A stretch of DNA of 64,000 nucleotides, from contig DASWNP010000046.1 in NCBI GenBank assembly GCA_036399175.1, forward strand, positions 1 to 64,000, read 5' to 3'. Positions 37,520 through 46,150 of the stretch are shown here, piece by piece. The notes beneath the pieces were generated by a model that saw nothing but the letters and a program-made list of their open reading frames with translations, was not told where the DNA came from and ran no database searches. Each line of letters begins with the position of its first letter. Position 1 is the stretch's first letter. The DNA is from DASWNP01 sp036399175. GTDB lineage: Bacteria > Acidobacteriota > Blastocatellia > Pyrinomonadales > Pyrinomonadaceae. A program made the translations under genes and the position numbers.

Positions 37520-39007
37520 TCACTTGATGAGAGCCTGTAGCTGGTCGGCGAGCTTGGGGTTGATGGCCTTGAGCTTGGTCTGCTGTTCTTTGGCCTTCTT
37601 CTTGTTGCCGCTCTTGCGGTAGGCGATGGCGAGATTGAAGTACGCGCCGTCATAGTCGGGCTTGAGGCTGATGGCTTTTTCGTGTGCGGCGATGGCCTCT
37701 TTCCAGCGCCCGAGGTTGCCGTAGGCGAAGCCGAGGTTGTTGTATCCCTGCGCCCAATCGGGCTTGAGGCGGAGGGCTTCGTTGAAGGAGGCGACGGCCT
37801 CGTTGAACTTGGCGAGACGGCTGTAGGCGATGCCGGTGTTGAAGTGTGCGGCGGAGTTCTGCGGCTGAAGACGAATCGCTTCTTTGAGCGTCTCGATGGA
37901 ATCGGCGAAGCGGCTCGTGTTGTTGTAAGCCCAACTGAGATTGATGCGCGCATCGACGTAGTCGGGCTTCAGCCGAATCGCTTCCTGCAAAGCTTTGATT
38001 GCTTCAGGCCAGCGTCGCTCGCGGCTGTAGGCGTAGCCGAGACCGTAGTGCAGCTCAGGGTCGTCGGGCTTGATTTTGAGGGCGCGCGTGTAAGCTCCTG
38101 CGGCGTCGGCGAAGCGGTTGAGCTGTCGATAGGCGTCGCCCATATTTGAGAGCGACTCGGCATCTTTCGGATTCAGGAGCGCGGCGCGCGAATAGGCGTC
38201 GGCGGCTTCGGCGAACTGTCCGGCCTTGTAGGAAGTGTCGCCGAGGTTGAAGAAAGCTTCCGTGTAGTTCGGCTTGAGGCGAACGGCCTGCCGGTAGGCG
38301 GTCAGGGCTTCAGTCGTCTTGCCCGCGCCCGCGTAGACATTGCCGAGGCCGAACTGCGTCTCGGCATCGTTCGGGCTGAGACGCGCGGCGAGGTTGTAGG
38401 CATCGACCGCTTCGGCGTACTTCTTCAACTTTTCATACGACGCGCCGAGCAGGCTGTAGGCGTCGCCGTCCTGCGGGTTGAGTCGTATCGCCTGATTGAG
38501 CGAGCGGATGGCGTCATCATAGCGCGCCATGTCGTAGTAAGTGCTGCCGAGATTGTAGTGAGCGTCGGCGTAGTTGGCGTTCACGCGGATGGCCTGCTTG
38601 AAGGCTTCGGCGGCTTCGGCGTGCCGACCCGCTTCGCTCAACTGCTCGCCCCTCGCGTTGTGGGATTCGGCGGTCGCAGGTTTGGTCGTCGTCGTGCTAC
38701 CTGTGCCGCTAGTGCCGGTTGTGCCAGTTGTATTCGACGCCGTCTGCCCGGAGGTTTGACCGGAGGAAGAAGAGGAAGACGAGCCGGATGATGAAGAGTT
38801 GGAGGAGGATTGGCGGCGTCCGCCGCCGGTGCGACGCGGCAGGTTGATGCGCTCGCGCCTCTGGCTAAAACGGGCGATGCGTGGCGGATCGACGAAGACG
38901 CCCGCGTTGCTGGCGATGTCGCCCTGCGCCAGAGCGTCTATCCTTCCGCCGCACAGCAGGCACACAGTCAACACGAGCGCAACGCCTCTGCTCAGTCGCT
39001 TCATCAT
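37520..39007 (-). CDS. Secreted TPR-repeat protein
   Basis: A 495-residue protein. A signal peptide (VALVLTVCLLCGGRIDALAQ) is followed by a basic segment, a Ser/Thr/Gly-rich linker of about 50 residues, and about eleven TPR units such as DAHYNLGSTYYDMARYDDAI. The superhelical TPR domain implies protein-protein contacts outside the cytoplasm. No enzymatic domain is present. The repeats explain a long shadow frame in another phase. Confidence 0.9.
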   Translation of the reverse strand: MMKRLSRGVALVLTVCLLCGGRIDALAQGDIASNAGVFVDPPRIARFSQRRERINLPRRTGGGRRQSSSNSSSSGSSSSSSSGQTSGQTASNTTGTTGTSGTGSTTTTKPATAESHNARGEQLSEAGRHAEAAEAFKQAIRVNANYADAHYNLGSTYYDMARYDDAIRSLNQAIRLNPQDGDAYSLLGASYEKLKKYAEAVDAYNLAARLSPNDAETQFGLGNVYAGAGKTTEALTAYRQAVRLKPNYTEAFFNLGDTSYKAGQFAEAADAYSRAALLNPKDAESLSNMGDAYRQLNRFADAAGAYTRALKIKPDDPELHYGLGYAYSRERRWPEAIKALQEAIRLKPDYVDARINLSWAYNNTSRFADSIETLKEAIRLQPQNSAAHFNTGIAYSRLAKFNEAVASFNEALRLKPDWAQGYNNLGFAYGNLGRWKEAIAAHEKAISLKPDYDGAYFNLAIAYRKSGNKKKAKEQQTKLKAINPKLADQLQALIK

Positions 39008-39275
39008 CTTGCAGCTCCTTCTCTTCAGGTAGATGTGCCGCCGACGTTTGATAAGACGGGTCGGGGAAACCGGCTGGCGGCTTGGTCACCGAAAGTATCT
39101 CAAAATCGACGCTCAGGTGAAAGCTCTCGCCCGTTCGTTCTTCGGCTTCGATGCTGCCCTCACAGCTCGCTTCCGTCTCAAGGGTCTTTTGCTTCGCGTC
39201 GTTCGGCGAGCTTATACTGTCGGCCTTTGAGTCTGAAACAGACCATTTCATTCGAGGGGGCAGGTATAAGTTCAG

Positions 39276-40397
39276 ATGGGAGAAGCGAAGCGCATCGGCG
39301 TTTTGACGGGCGGGGGCGACGCGCCCGGCCTCAATCCGGCCATCAAGGGTTTGGTCTATCGCGCCTCGGAGCACGCCATCTCGGTGGTTGGGCTCTACGA
39401 CGGATGGCGCAGCCTTCTCGACCCGCTCCCCGATGTGATGCCGCTCGACCGCGCGCGGGTGCGCCGTTGGGACAGAGACGGCGGGACGAATCTCGGCTCT
39501 TCGCGCACAAACCCTTTCAGGACGACGACCGAGACGGGCGAGCGCATCGACCGCTCGGCGGAGGTCTTGGAGAACATCGCGCGTCTGGGGCTGGACGCGG
39601 TCGTCGCCTGCGGCGGCGAGGATACGCTCGGCGTGGCGGCGCGGCTTTCGGAGCGCGGCGCGCGTGTGGTCGGTATCCCGAAGACCATCGACAAAGACCT
39701 GGCCGGGACTGACTACACGCTCGGCTTCGACACGGCGCTCAGGAACGTCACGGAAATCATCGAACGCTCGCGCACGCCCGCAGGCTCGCACGGCTGGGTG
39801 CAGGTCATCGAAGTCATGGGACGCCACGCCGGACACCTCGCGCTCTGGGCGGGCGTCGCAGGTCAGGCCGACCTCATCCTCATTCCCGAACATCCTTTCC
39901 GTTACGAGAAGGTTTACCGTCATCTCAAAGAGCGTCTCGGCGACGGCGCGGCGAGCACGACGCGCGTCGCCTCACGCCCGCGCTATTCGGTCATCGTCGT
40001 GGCCGAAGGCGCGTATGCAGAGGACGGCGAGCTTGTCACGGTTGACGACCGCCACGACGCTTTCGGCCACGCGCGCCTCGGCGGCATCGGCGAAGTGCTC
40101 GCGCGGCGTATTATGAGCGAGACGCCCTACGACGCGCGCTCCGTCATGCTCGGCCATCCGCAGCGCGGCGGCGCGCCCTCGCCCATCGACCGCGCGATGG
40201 GCATGATGTTCGGCGCGCGCGCTGCCGACGCTGTCGCTCGCGGCGATTTCGGCAAGATGATTTCGGCGCGCGGCGTCGCTCCGGCCTGCGAGTTGTCTCT
40301 GGTGGAAATCTCTTCGGTGCTCGGCAAAATCAACACCGTCGATACGGATGCGCTCTACGACCGCGAGCGTTATCACATGCAGGGAATCGGCATGTGA
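39276..40397 (+). CDS. pfp: Phosphofructokinase, pyrophosphate-type signature
   Basis: A 373-residue enzyme phosphorylating fructose 6-phosphate. The phosphate donor loop is GVLTGGGDAPGLNPAIKG. ACGGEDTLGVAARL places Asp where ATP-using enzymes have Gly, and GIPKTIDKDLAGTDYTLGFD has Lys where ATP enzymes have Gly. Both changes are known markers of pyrophosphate dependence. Substrate residues appear in QVIEVMGRHAGHLALWAGVA and MLGHPQRGGAPSPIDRAMG. It stands alone on the + strand. The donor is a prediction from these two residues. Confidence 0.92.
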   Translation: MGEAKRIGVLTGGGDAPGLNPAIKGLVYRASEHAISVVGLYDGWRSLLDPLPDVMPLDRARVRRWDRDGGTNLGSSRTNPFRTTTETGERIDRSAEVLENIARLGLDAVVACGGEDTLGVAARLSERGARVVGIPKTIDKDLAGTDYTLGFDTALRNVTEIIERSRTPAGSHGWVQVIEVMGRHAGHLALWAGVAGQADLILIPEHPFRYEKVYRHLKERLGDGAASTTRVASRPRYSVIVVAEGAYAEDGELVTVDDRHDAFGHARLGGIGEVLARRIMSETPYDARSVMLGHPQRGGAPSPIDRAMGMMFGARAADAVARGDFGKMISARGVAPACELSLVEISSVLGKINTVDTDALYDRERYHMQGIGM

Positions 40398-40507
40398 CGA
40401 GTTGCGAAGAGAGCAACGTGCGCGACGAGTGCGACGAGGACGACGAGGACGACGAGTGCGACCGGGCGCAGTAGACAGGAGTGTTGAAGCCAGCGCTTCT
40501 CCGGCGT

Positions 40508-41671
40508 CTACTTTTCCTGAAGTCTCTGGCTGACGCTCTGGGCGGGGCTGACGTAGAAACGCAGAATCCTCGCCTGCTCGGCATCTCCGGCGGCGAGGCC
40601 GACGGCTCCCGCCGCGTAGGTGTTCTCCGGGTCGTAGACGACGCCGACGGGTTTGTCTTCCTCTCGCATCCCGGTGGTATCGTCCAAACGGAACTCGAAG
40701 CGATTGCCCGTCAACTGTAGTGTCAACGCGAACTGCCCTCGAAGGTCGAAACCGGCGAGTGAGAGAGGCGAGCCGAAGGGCTTGGCCTCGCCGTCTCTGA
40801 CGGCGAAGACGCGCAGCTTGTTGGGCGTGTAGGCCGCCTTCGGCCCCGTGATGCGGATGAGGTAGTAGTTGCGTTTGTCGAGCGCGCGGACGACGAAGGC
40901 GACGGCGTGGCCTTCGGCCAGCTCGACGTTCGAGATAATCTGCAAATCTGCGTAACGCCCCGCCACCTCCTGCCTGAGCAGCCCGACGCCCGCGCCCCTC
41001 AGCTCCAGCCCGCGCGAAAAACTCCACGTTCCCGGCGCGTCCCATTCCTCCGGCCCCATGAAAGCGGATTCGTAAGGCTGTATGCTGAGCGGCACGTTTT
41101 TCGGCGACGTGTGCGGCGCGCTCTCCGGCGTCGGCGCAGGAGGCTGGCGCGCGTACTCCTCGCCCTGCGTCAACTCCCTCAGCGAGCGCGGGCGCTCACG
41201 TCCCTCGACGCTCCCCGCCAACCTCGGCCTCTCAACCCGCTTCGTCTCCTTCTGAGACGAAGCGGCGACCCTTTGCTTATCCTTCCGAGCGGAGGCGACC
41301 TTCTGATTCTCTCTCTGCGCGCCCTCCCCTTTCTCTCTCTGCGAGCCGCCCGTCTTTCCGGCCACGAGCGCCCTCCGCTTGCCCGACTCCTTCTCTTTCC
41401 GCCCGTTCGTCTCCCTCGCCTTCGATTTTACGGCAAGCTTGCCCCTCTCCTTCTGGACGCCCCGACGCTTCGCCTGCGCGCTCGACTTCGCGCTTTGCCG
41501 GGCGGCGGCCTTTTCCCGCCTTTTCCTCGCTTTTTCCTTTCCGGCGCTCTCGATTTTCCCTCTCTCTCTCGCCCCGGCCTGCCCTTGAGACGCGCCGCCT
41601 GAGCTTTGCGCCGATAAAGAGACGGATAGAACGGCATTGATGAACAGAACTAAAAGGGGACTTCGCTTCAT
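40508..41671 (-). CDS. Secreted protein with a long Lys/Arg/Glu-rich segment and a C-terminal LamG-like domain
   Basis: A 387-residue protein with signal peptide (LLVLFINAVLSVSLSAQ). Residues about 30-165 are low complexity and very basic (REKAAARQSAKSSAQAKRR). Residues about 190-380 form a beta-rich domain (GPEEWDAPGTWSFSRGLELR, HAVAFVVRALDKRNYYLIRI, GQFALTLQLTGNRFEFRLDD) of the concanavalin/LamG kind often found in DUF1080-like proteins. It may bind sugar or cell-wall material. The basic segment could contact nucleic acid or polysaccharide. Confidence 0.72.
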   Translation of the reverse strand: MKRSPLLVLFINAVLSVSLSAQSSGGASQGQAGARERGKIESAGKEKARKRREKAAARQSAKSSAQAKRRGVQKERGKLAVKSKARETNGRKEKESGKRRALVAGKTGGSQREKGEGAQRENQKVASARKDKQRVAASSQKETKRVERPRLAGSVEGRERPRSLRELTQGEEYARQPPAPTPESAPHTSPKNVPLSIQPYESAFMGPEEWDAPGTWSFSRGLELRGAGVGLLRQEVAGRYADLQIISNVELAEGHAVAFVVRALDKRNYYLIRITGPKAAYTPNKLRVFAVRDGEAKPFGSPLSLAGFDLRGQFALTLQLTGNRFEFRLDDTTGMREEDKPVGVVYDPENTYAAGAVGLAAGDAEQARILRFYVSPAQSVSQRLQEK

Positions 41672-42157
41672 CTATAAATCCTTCGAAGGGGATGAGTACA
41701 ACGCAAAGCTTCTAATCTAACTTCGACTTCATGTCAATCATTATCTTTATCTTTCAGCCACTTAGCAGACAATGATTAAGAAATTTCATTAAGGAATTTC
41801 GCCGCACCGAAGATTTAGGGACGGGCGTCGCATCTCCCGCGCGCCTGCCAGAGTCTTTTATTGAGCCCGACCGCCCCTTTTCGCCACATCCGCCGGATAT
41901 TCCCTACAGGGATTCGAGACTTTGAGGCTTTCCGCCACAACTTTTACGTGGAGTTCGGCATTTTTTGCCACTAACTTTGAATCTTTGGCGCGATGGGCAG
42001 TGATTTTGCGCCGGTGCGAGGCTTCGTAAACCTGCTACACGGCGTCGCTCGCGTGGCAGGGAAGGACTTTTGCAGGGTGCTTGATGAGTTTGGCGTGTGA
42101 GGCGGGAGATTCGGCGGCAGGCGACTTTTTTGGGGGCGTCTTGGGGGTGAATGCGTT
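41672..42157. other. Intergenic region, no recognised gene
   Basis: About 485 bases. The left part is AT-rich with GATAAAGATAATGATTGACAT on the leftward strand as a plausible promoter for the 40508 gene. A 93-codon frame at 41904-42185 (leftward) is Arg/Pro-rich without a family, overlaps the next gene, and is not called. Confidence 0.5.
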
Positions 42158-42799
42158 TTAGTGGCACGCCTCGCCGTTGCAGCAAGCCTTTCCGCGCAGA
42201 GCTTGGACGCCTTCTCTGGCGATGATGGGTGTCATGGCGAGGGCGGCCACAGGGTCAGCCCACCACCAGCCGAGAAGCGCATTTAAGAGAAGGCCGCCGA
42301 GAAGGATGGCGGAGAGGTAGGCGCAGATGTCTGTCTGTCGCGAATCGGCTTCGAGCGCGCGACTCTCGATGCTCGCCGCCACCCTGCGCTTGGCTCTCGC
42401 CAGTAGCGGCATGACAACCAGCGAAAGCACGGCCAGCGCGATGCCCGCGTAGCTCGCCTCCGGCGACTCGCGTCTGACGAGCGACAGGGCGGCATCTGAG
42501 GCGACGTAGGCGGCGAGCAGGAGGAAGCTGACGCCGACCAGCTTCAAAGCCACTTGCTCGGCGCGCTCGCGTCGCGCGGGCGCGTCCATGTGCAGACGCC
42601 AGATGAGCGCCGCGCCCGAAGTAACTTCTATCACCGAATCGAAGCCGAAGCCGACGAGCGCGACGCTGCCCGCCACGATTCCCGCCCCGATGGCGATTAA
42701 ACCCTCAAGCGAGTTCCAGGCGACGGTCAGGTATTCCAGTCGCCGCCCGCGCCGCACCTCTTTGGCACGCCTCCTCTCTCCGTTCAAAACGCCTGCGCT
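42158..42799 (-). CDS. Cation diffusion facilitator-like membrane protein
   Basis: About 213 residues from ATG 42799 (GAG-rich leader upstream; an in-frame ATG at 42844 is possible). Four to five transmembrane helices carry VALVGFGFDSVIEVTSGAAL, matching the first metal site of CDF transporters, and a late ALEADSRQTDICAYLSAILL segment for the second. The cytoplasmic C-terminal domain of full CDFs is missing; instead it ends CCNGEACH, a compact Cys/His tail that could bind Zn, Cd or Cu. Short forms like this exist. Confidence 0.85.
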   Translation of the reverse strand, partial: SAGVLNGERRRAKEVRRGRRLEYLTVAWNSLEGLIAIGAGIVAGSVALVGFGFDSVIEVTSGAALIWRLHMDAPARRERAEQVALKLVGVSFLLLAAYVASDAALSLVRRESPEASYAGIALAVLSLVVMPLLARAKRRVAASIESRALEADSRQTDICAYLSAILLGGLLLNALLGWWWADPVAALAMTPIIAREGVQALRGKACCNGEACH

Positions 42800-42960
42800 C
42801 ATAATCGTCTCGATGATAACACGCGTCGCCTCAGCTTGAACCATTGGTCGCCAGTCGCCTCGCTTGACGCTCGCTCGCGCGGCGTGTTAGGTTTCGTGCT
42901 TCGTTTACATCTTTAGTTTTGTGTTCGTAGACCTTCCGCGATTGAGCGCAGGAGAAACGT

Positions 42961-44091
42961 GTGAGCGCGCCCTCTCTGAAGCAGACGCCTTTGAATGCCG
43001 TGCATCGACGCCTCGGCGGAAAGATGGTGGATTTCGGCGGGTGGGATATGCCCGTGCAGTATCCTCTGGGCACGGTCGAGGAGCACTTGAGGACGCGCAC
43101 GCGCGCCGGTCTCTTCGATGTCTCGCACATGGGCGAGATAGAGGTGCGAGGGACGGATGCCATCCCCTTCGTCAATCGTCTCTGCTCGAACGACGTGACG
43201 AAGCTCGTCGATGGACAGGCGCACTATTCCGCCCTGACGACCGAGCGCGGCACGGTCGTAGACGACCTGCTCGTCTATCGCTTCGGCGCAGAGCACCTGC
43301 TGCTCGTCGTCAACGCTTCGACGACCGAAAAGGATTGGGACTGGATTCAGTCGAACCGCGCGGGCGAGTCAATCGAGATGACCAACCGCAGCGCAGATTT
43401 CTGCCAGCTCGCAATTCAAGGCCCCGACGCCATCCGCATCCTGCAAACCTTGACCGAAACGCCGCTCGCGGAAATCAAGTATTACCACTTCCGCGAAGGC
43501 ACAGTGGACGGCGTGCCGGCAATCATCTCGCGCACGGGCTACACGGGCGAGGACGGCTTCGAGGTCTACGCCGACGCCGAGCGCGCCGAGCAGATATGGA
43601 ACAAAATTCTCGACGCGGGCGGCTACGGCTCTGAGGAAGGCAGCGTCGCGCCCTGCGGCCTCGCGGCGCGCAACACCCTTCGGCTCGAAGCCTCGATGGC
43701 GCTCTACGGCCACGAGATTACCGAAGAGACCACGCTCCTTGAAGCCAACCTCGGCTGGATTTGCAAGCTCAACAAGGGCGACTTCACGGGGCGCGAGGCG
43801 CTCGTCAGGCAGAAGGAAGAGGGCGTCAGGCGCAAGCTCGTCGGCTTCGAGGTGACGGAGCGCGGCATCGCGCGCGACGAGCAGGAAGTGCTGGTTGAAG
43901 GAGAACGTGTCGGGCGCGTCACGTCGGGCAGCCCCGCGCCTTTTCTCAAGAAGAACATCGGCATGGCCTACGTGCCGGTCGAGCATGCGAAGGAAGGGCA
44001 GGAGTTGCAGGTGGATGTGCGCGGCCGTCTCGTCGGCGCACGCATTGTGCCGACGCCTTTCTACAAACGTGAGCGCGCCGCAACCAAGTGA
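42961..44091 (+). CDS. gcvT: Glycine cleavage system T protein (aminomethyltransferase)
   Basis: A 376-residue enzyme transferring the methylene group from lipoyl-bound aminomethyl to tetrahydrofolate. Landmarks are MVDFGGWDMPVQYPLGTVEE, GLFDVSHMGEIEVRG, ISRTGYTGEDGFEVYADAER and the C-terminal TSGSPAPFLKKNIGMAYV. GTG 42961 follows AGGAG. It is the first of four glycine-cleavage genes in order T, H, PA, PB, with repeats between T and H and between PA and PB. Confidence 0.97.
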   Translation: MSAPSLKQTPLNAVHRRLGGKMVDFGGWDMPVQYPLGTVEEHLRTRTRAGLFDVSHMGEIEVRGTDAIPFVNRLCSNDVTKLVDGQAHYSALTTERGTVVDDLLVYRFGAEHLLLVVNASTTEKDWDWIQSNRAGESIEMTNRSADFCQLAIQGPDAIRILQTLTETPLAEIKYYHFREGTVDGVPAIISRTGYTGEDGFEVYADAERAEQIWNKILDAGGYGSEEGSVAPCGLAARNTLRLEASMALYGHEITEETTLLEANLGWICKLNKGDFTGREALVRQKEEGVRRKLVGFEVTERGIARDEQEVLVEGERVGRVTSGSPAPFLKKNIGMAYVPVEHAKEGQELQVDVRGRLVGARIVPTPFYKRERAATK

Positions 44092-44169
44092 CAAAACTTT
44101 GCGACCTCGCGGCAACAGTTTTCCTTTAAGAACAGGTGCGACTGGTATTTTTTGAATGGCGATTAAGAA

Positions 44170-44300
44170 TTAGCAGTCAGCGTTCAGCAATCAGCTTTCA
44201 GCCGAGCAGTTGAATGATGCACTCGCTTGAAACTTATCACTGACGGCTTTTCGGTTTGGCTGACTGCTGAGCGGCTGATTGCTGAACGCTAATCGCTTCC
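44170..44300. repeat. Dispersed inverted repeat, family A copy 2
   Basis: Arms CAGTCAGCGTTCAGCAATCA and TGACTGCTGAGCGGCTGATT around a core (GAATGATGCACTCGCTTGAA) nearly identical to that at 14030. It sits between gcvT and gcvH. Confidence 0.88.
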
Positions 44301-44316
44301 CAACTCTGGAGGGTTC

Positions 44317-44709
44317 ATGGCAAACATTCCTGACAATCTGCATTACAGCAAAGACCACGAGTGGATACGCGTCGAGGGCGACACGGGCACGGTCGGCATT
44401 ACCGACCACGCGCAGAACGCTCTGGGCGACGTGGTCTACGTCGAGCTGCCTAAAGTCGGCGACCGCTTCGAGGCGCACCAATCGTTCGGCACGGTCGAAT
44501 CAGTCAAGGCCGTCTCAGAGCTTTTCACGCCGGTCTCCGGCGAAGTGACGGAGATAAACGAGGCGCTGCACGACGAGCCGGAGAAGGTCAACACAGACCC
44601 TTACGGCGAAGCATGGATGATTCGCATTCGTCTGAAGGACGCGGGCGAGGTGGACGGCCTTTTGAACGCCGCCGAGTACGAAGATTTTCTCAGCAAGGAA
44701 ACGGAGTAG
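44317..44709 (+). CDS. gcvH: Glycine cleavage system H protein
   Basis: A 130-residue lipoyl carrier: HYSKDHEWIRVEGDTGTVGI, VYVELPKVGDRFEAHQS, and the lipoylated Lys in GTVESVKAVSELFTPVSGEV. It shuttles the aminomethyl intermediate between P, T and L proteins. GGAGG precedes ATG 44317. The L protein is not in this window. Confidence 0.97.
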   Translation: MANIPDNLHYSKDHEWIRVEGDTGTVGITDHAQNALGDVVYVELPKVGDRFEAHQSFGTVESVKAVSELFTPVSGEVTEINEALHDEPEKVNTDPYGEAWMIRIRLKDAGEVDGLLNAAEYEDFLSKETE

Positions 44710-44719
44710 TCTAAAGGAC

Positions 44720-46063
44720 GTGCGCTACATCCCCAATTCGCCGGACGAGCGTCAGGAGATGCTCAAGGCCGTCGGGCTCGGCTCGATGGAAGAGCTTTTC
44801 GATTCTATCCCGCAGGACGCGCTGCTGCGTCGCCCACTGAACACGCCCGCCGCGCTCTCCGAGATTGAGCTGCTGGCGCGCTTTGAAGCCCTCGCCGCGC
44901 AGAACACGGCGGCGCGGCGTCCGAGCTTTCTCGGCGCGGGCGCTTATTCGCACTACGCGCCCACCATCATCGACCATCTCATCTCGCGCTCCGAGTTTTT
45001 CACCGCTTACACGCCCTACCAGCCCGAAGTCTCGCAGGGGACGCTGCAAGCCATCTTCGAGTTTCAGACGATGGTCTGCCAGTTGACCGGACTGGAAGTC
45101 GCCAACGCTTCGATGTACGACGCCTCGACCTCTGTGGCCGAAGCCGTCCTGATGGCCGAGCGCGTCACGCGCCGCAAACGCGTCTTAGTCTCCGGCGCGC
45201 TGCATCCTGAATTTCTGCACGTCACCGAAACCTACGTCAAAAACGCTGGCATCGACCTTCTGCGCGCCGACTTCGACCAAAAGAGCGGGCGCACCGTGCT
45301 TGAAGGCTCTGCCGCGCTCGACCAGACTTTGGCGGCCATCGTCGTCCAATCGCCGAACTTCTTCGGCTGCGTCGAAGATTTGCAGCGACTCGCAGACGCG
45401 GCGCACGCGGTCGGCGCGCTGCTAATCGTCGCCGTCGCCGAGAGCATGTCTTTCGGTCTGCTTCGCTCGCCGGGCGCGTGCGGCGCAGACATCGTCGTCG
45501 CCGAAGGTCAATCCTTCGGCGTGCCGCTCTCCTTCGGCGGCCCCTACGTCGGACTTTTCGCCACGCGCGACAAGTACGCGCGACAGCTTCCCGGTCGCCT
45601 CGTCGGCGTGGCCGCAGACCGTGAAGGTCGTCGCGGATTTGTCCTGACACTCGCCACGCGCGAGCAGCACATCCGGCGCGAGAAGGCCACCTCCAACATC
45701 TGCACCAACGAAGGCTTGATTGCGCTCGCAGCCACCATCTACCTGACGACGATGGGACGCCGGGGCGTGCAGGAGACGGCCACGCACTGCGCGCAGAAGG
45801 CCGCCTACGCCGCGCGCCGCATCTCCGAGCTTGAAGGCTACACGCTTCCCTTCTCCGCCCCGCGCTTCAACGAGTTCGTCGTGCGCGCACCCGTAGAGGC
45901 AAACGGGATGCTCCGCCGTCTCGCCGAAGAGCACAACATCACCGGCGGCCTCGCGCTCTCGCGCTACTACCCCGAACGCCCCAACGACTTCCTCGTCTGC
46001 GTCACCGAAACCAACCGCCGCAGCGAAATCGACGCGCTCGTCGCAGGACTCAAAGAAGTCTGA
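44720..46063 (+). CDS. gcvPA: Glycine dehydrogenase (decarboxylating) subunit 1
   Basis: A 447-residue N-terminal half of P protein, as in split-P organisms. RYIPNSPDERQEMLKAVGLG at the start, SFLGAGAYSHYAPTIIDHLI, EVSQGTLQAIFEFQTMVCQL and a late KATSNICTNEGLIALAATIY are typical. It starts at GTG 44720, ten bases after gcvH, with AAGGA upstream. It forms an alpha2-beta2 complex with subunit 2. Confidence 0.96.
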   Translation: MRYIPNSPDERQEMLKAVGLGSMEELFDSIPQDALLRRPLNTPAALSEIELLARFEALAAQNTAARRPSFLGAGAYSHYAPTIIDHLISRSEFFTAYTPYQPEVSQGTLQAIFEFQTMVCQLTGLEVANASMYDASTSVAEAVLMAERVTRRKRVLVSGALHPEFLHVTETYVKNAGIDLLRADFDQKSGRTVLEGSAALDQTLAAIVVQSPNFFGCVEDLQRLADAAHAVGALLIVAVAESMSFGLLRSPGACGADIVVAEGQSFGVPLSFGGPYVGLFATRDKYARQLPGRLVGVAADREGRRGFVLTLATREQHIRREKATSNICTNEGLIALAATIYLTTMGRRGVQETATHCAQKAAYAARRISELEGYTLPFSAPRFNEFVVRAPVEANGMLRRLAEEHNITGGLALSRYYPERPNDFLVCVTETNRRSEIDALVAGLKEV

Positions 46064-46143
46064 AGTCTGGAGTCTGGAGTCTAAAGTCCGAAGACTTAAA
46101 ACACTGCCTTTGACTCCAGACTCCAGACTCCAGACTCCAGACT
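46062..46143. repeat. Inverted heptamer repeat, 'TCTGGAG' family copy 2
   Basis: GTCTGAA, GTCTGGA, GTCTGGA, GTCTAAA units in register, answered by four GACTCCA units. It separates gcvPA from gcvPB and reaches to within ten bases of the gcvPB ATG. Confidence 0.9.
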
Positions 46144-46150
46144 TTTAATT

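Noticed and set aside
41904..42185. 93-codon leftward frame in the 41.7-42.2 kb gap
   Set aside because: Arg/Pro/Ser-rich composition with no family; it overlaps the end of the CDF-like gene.
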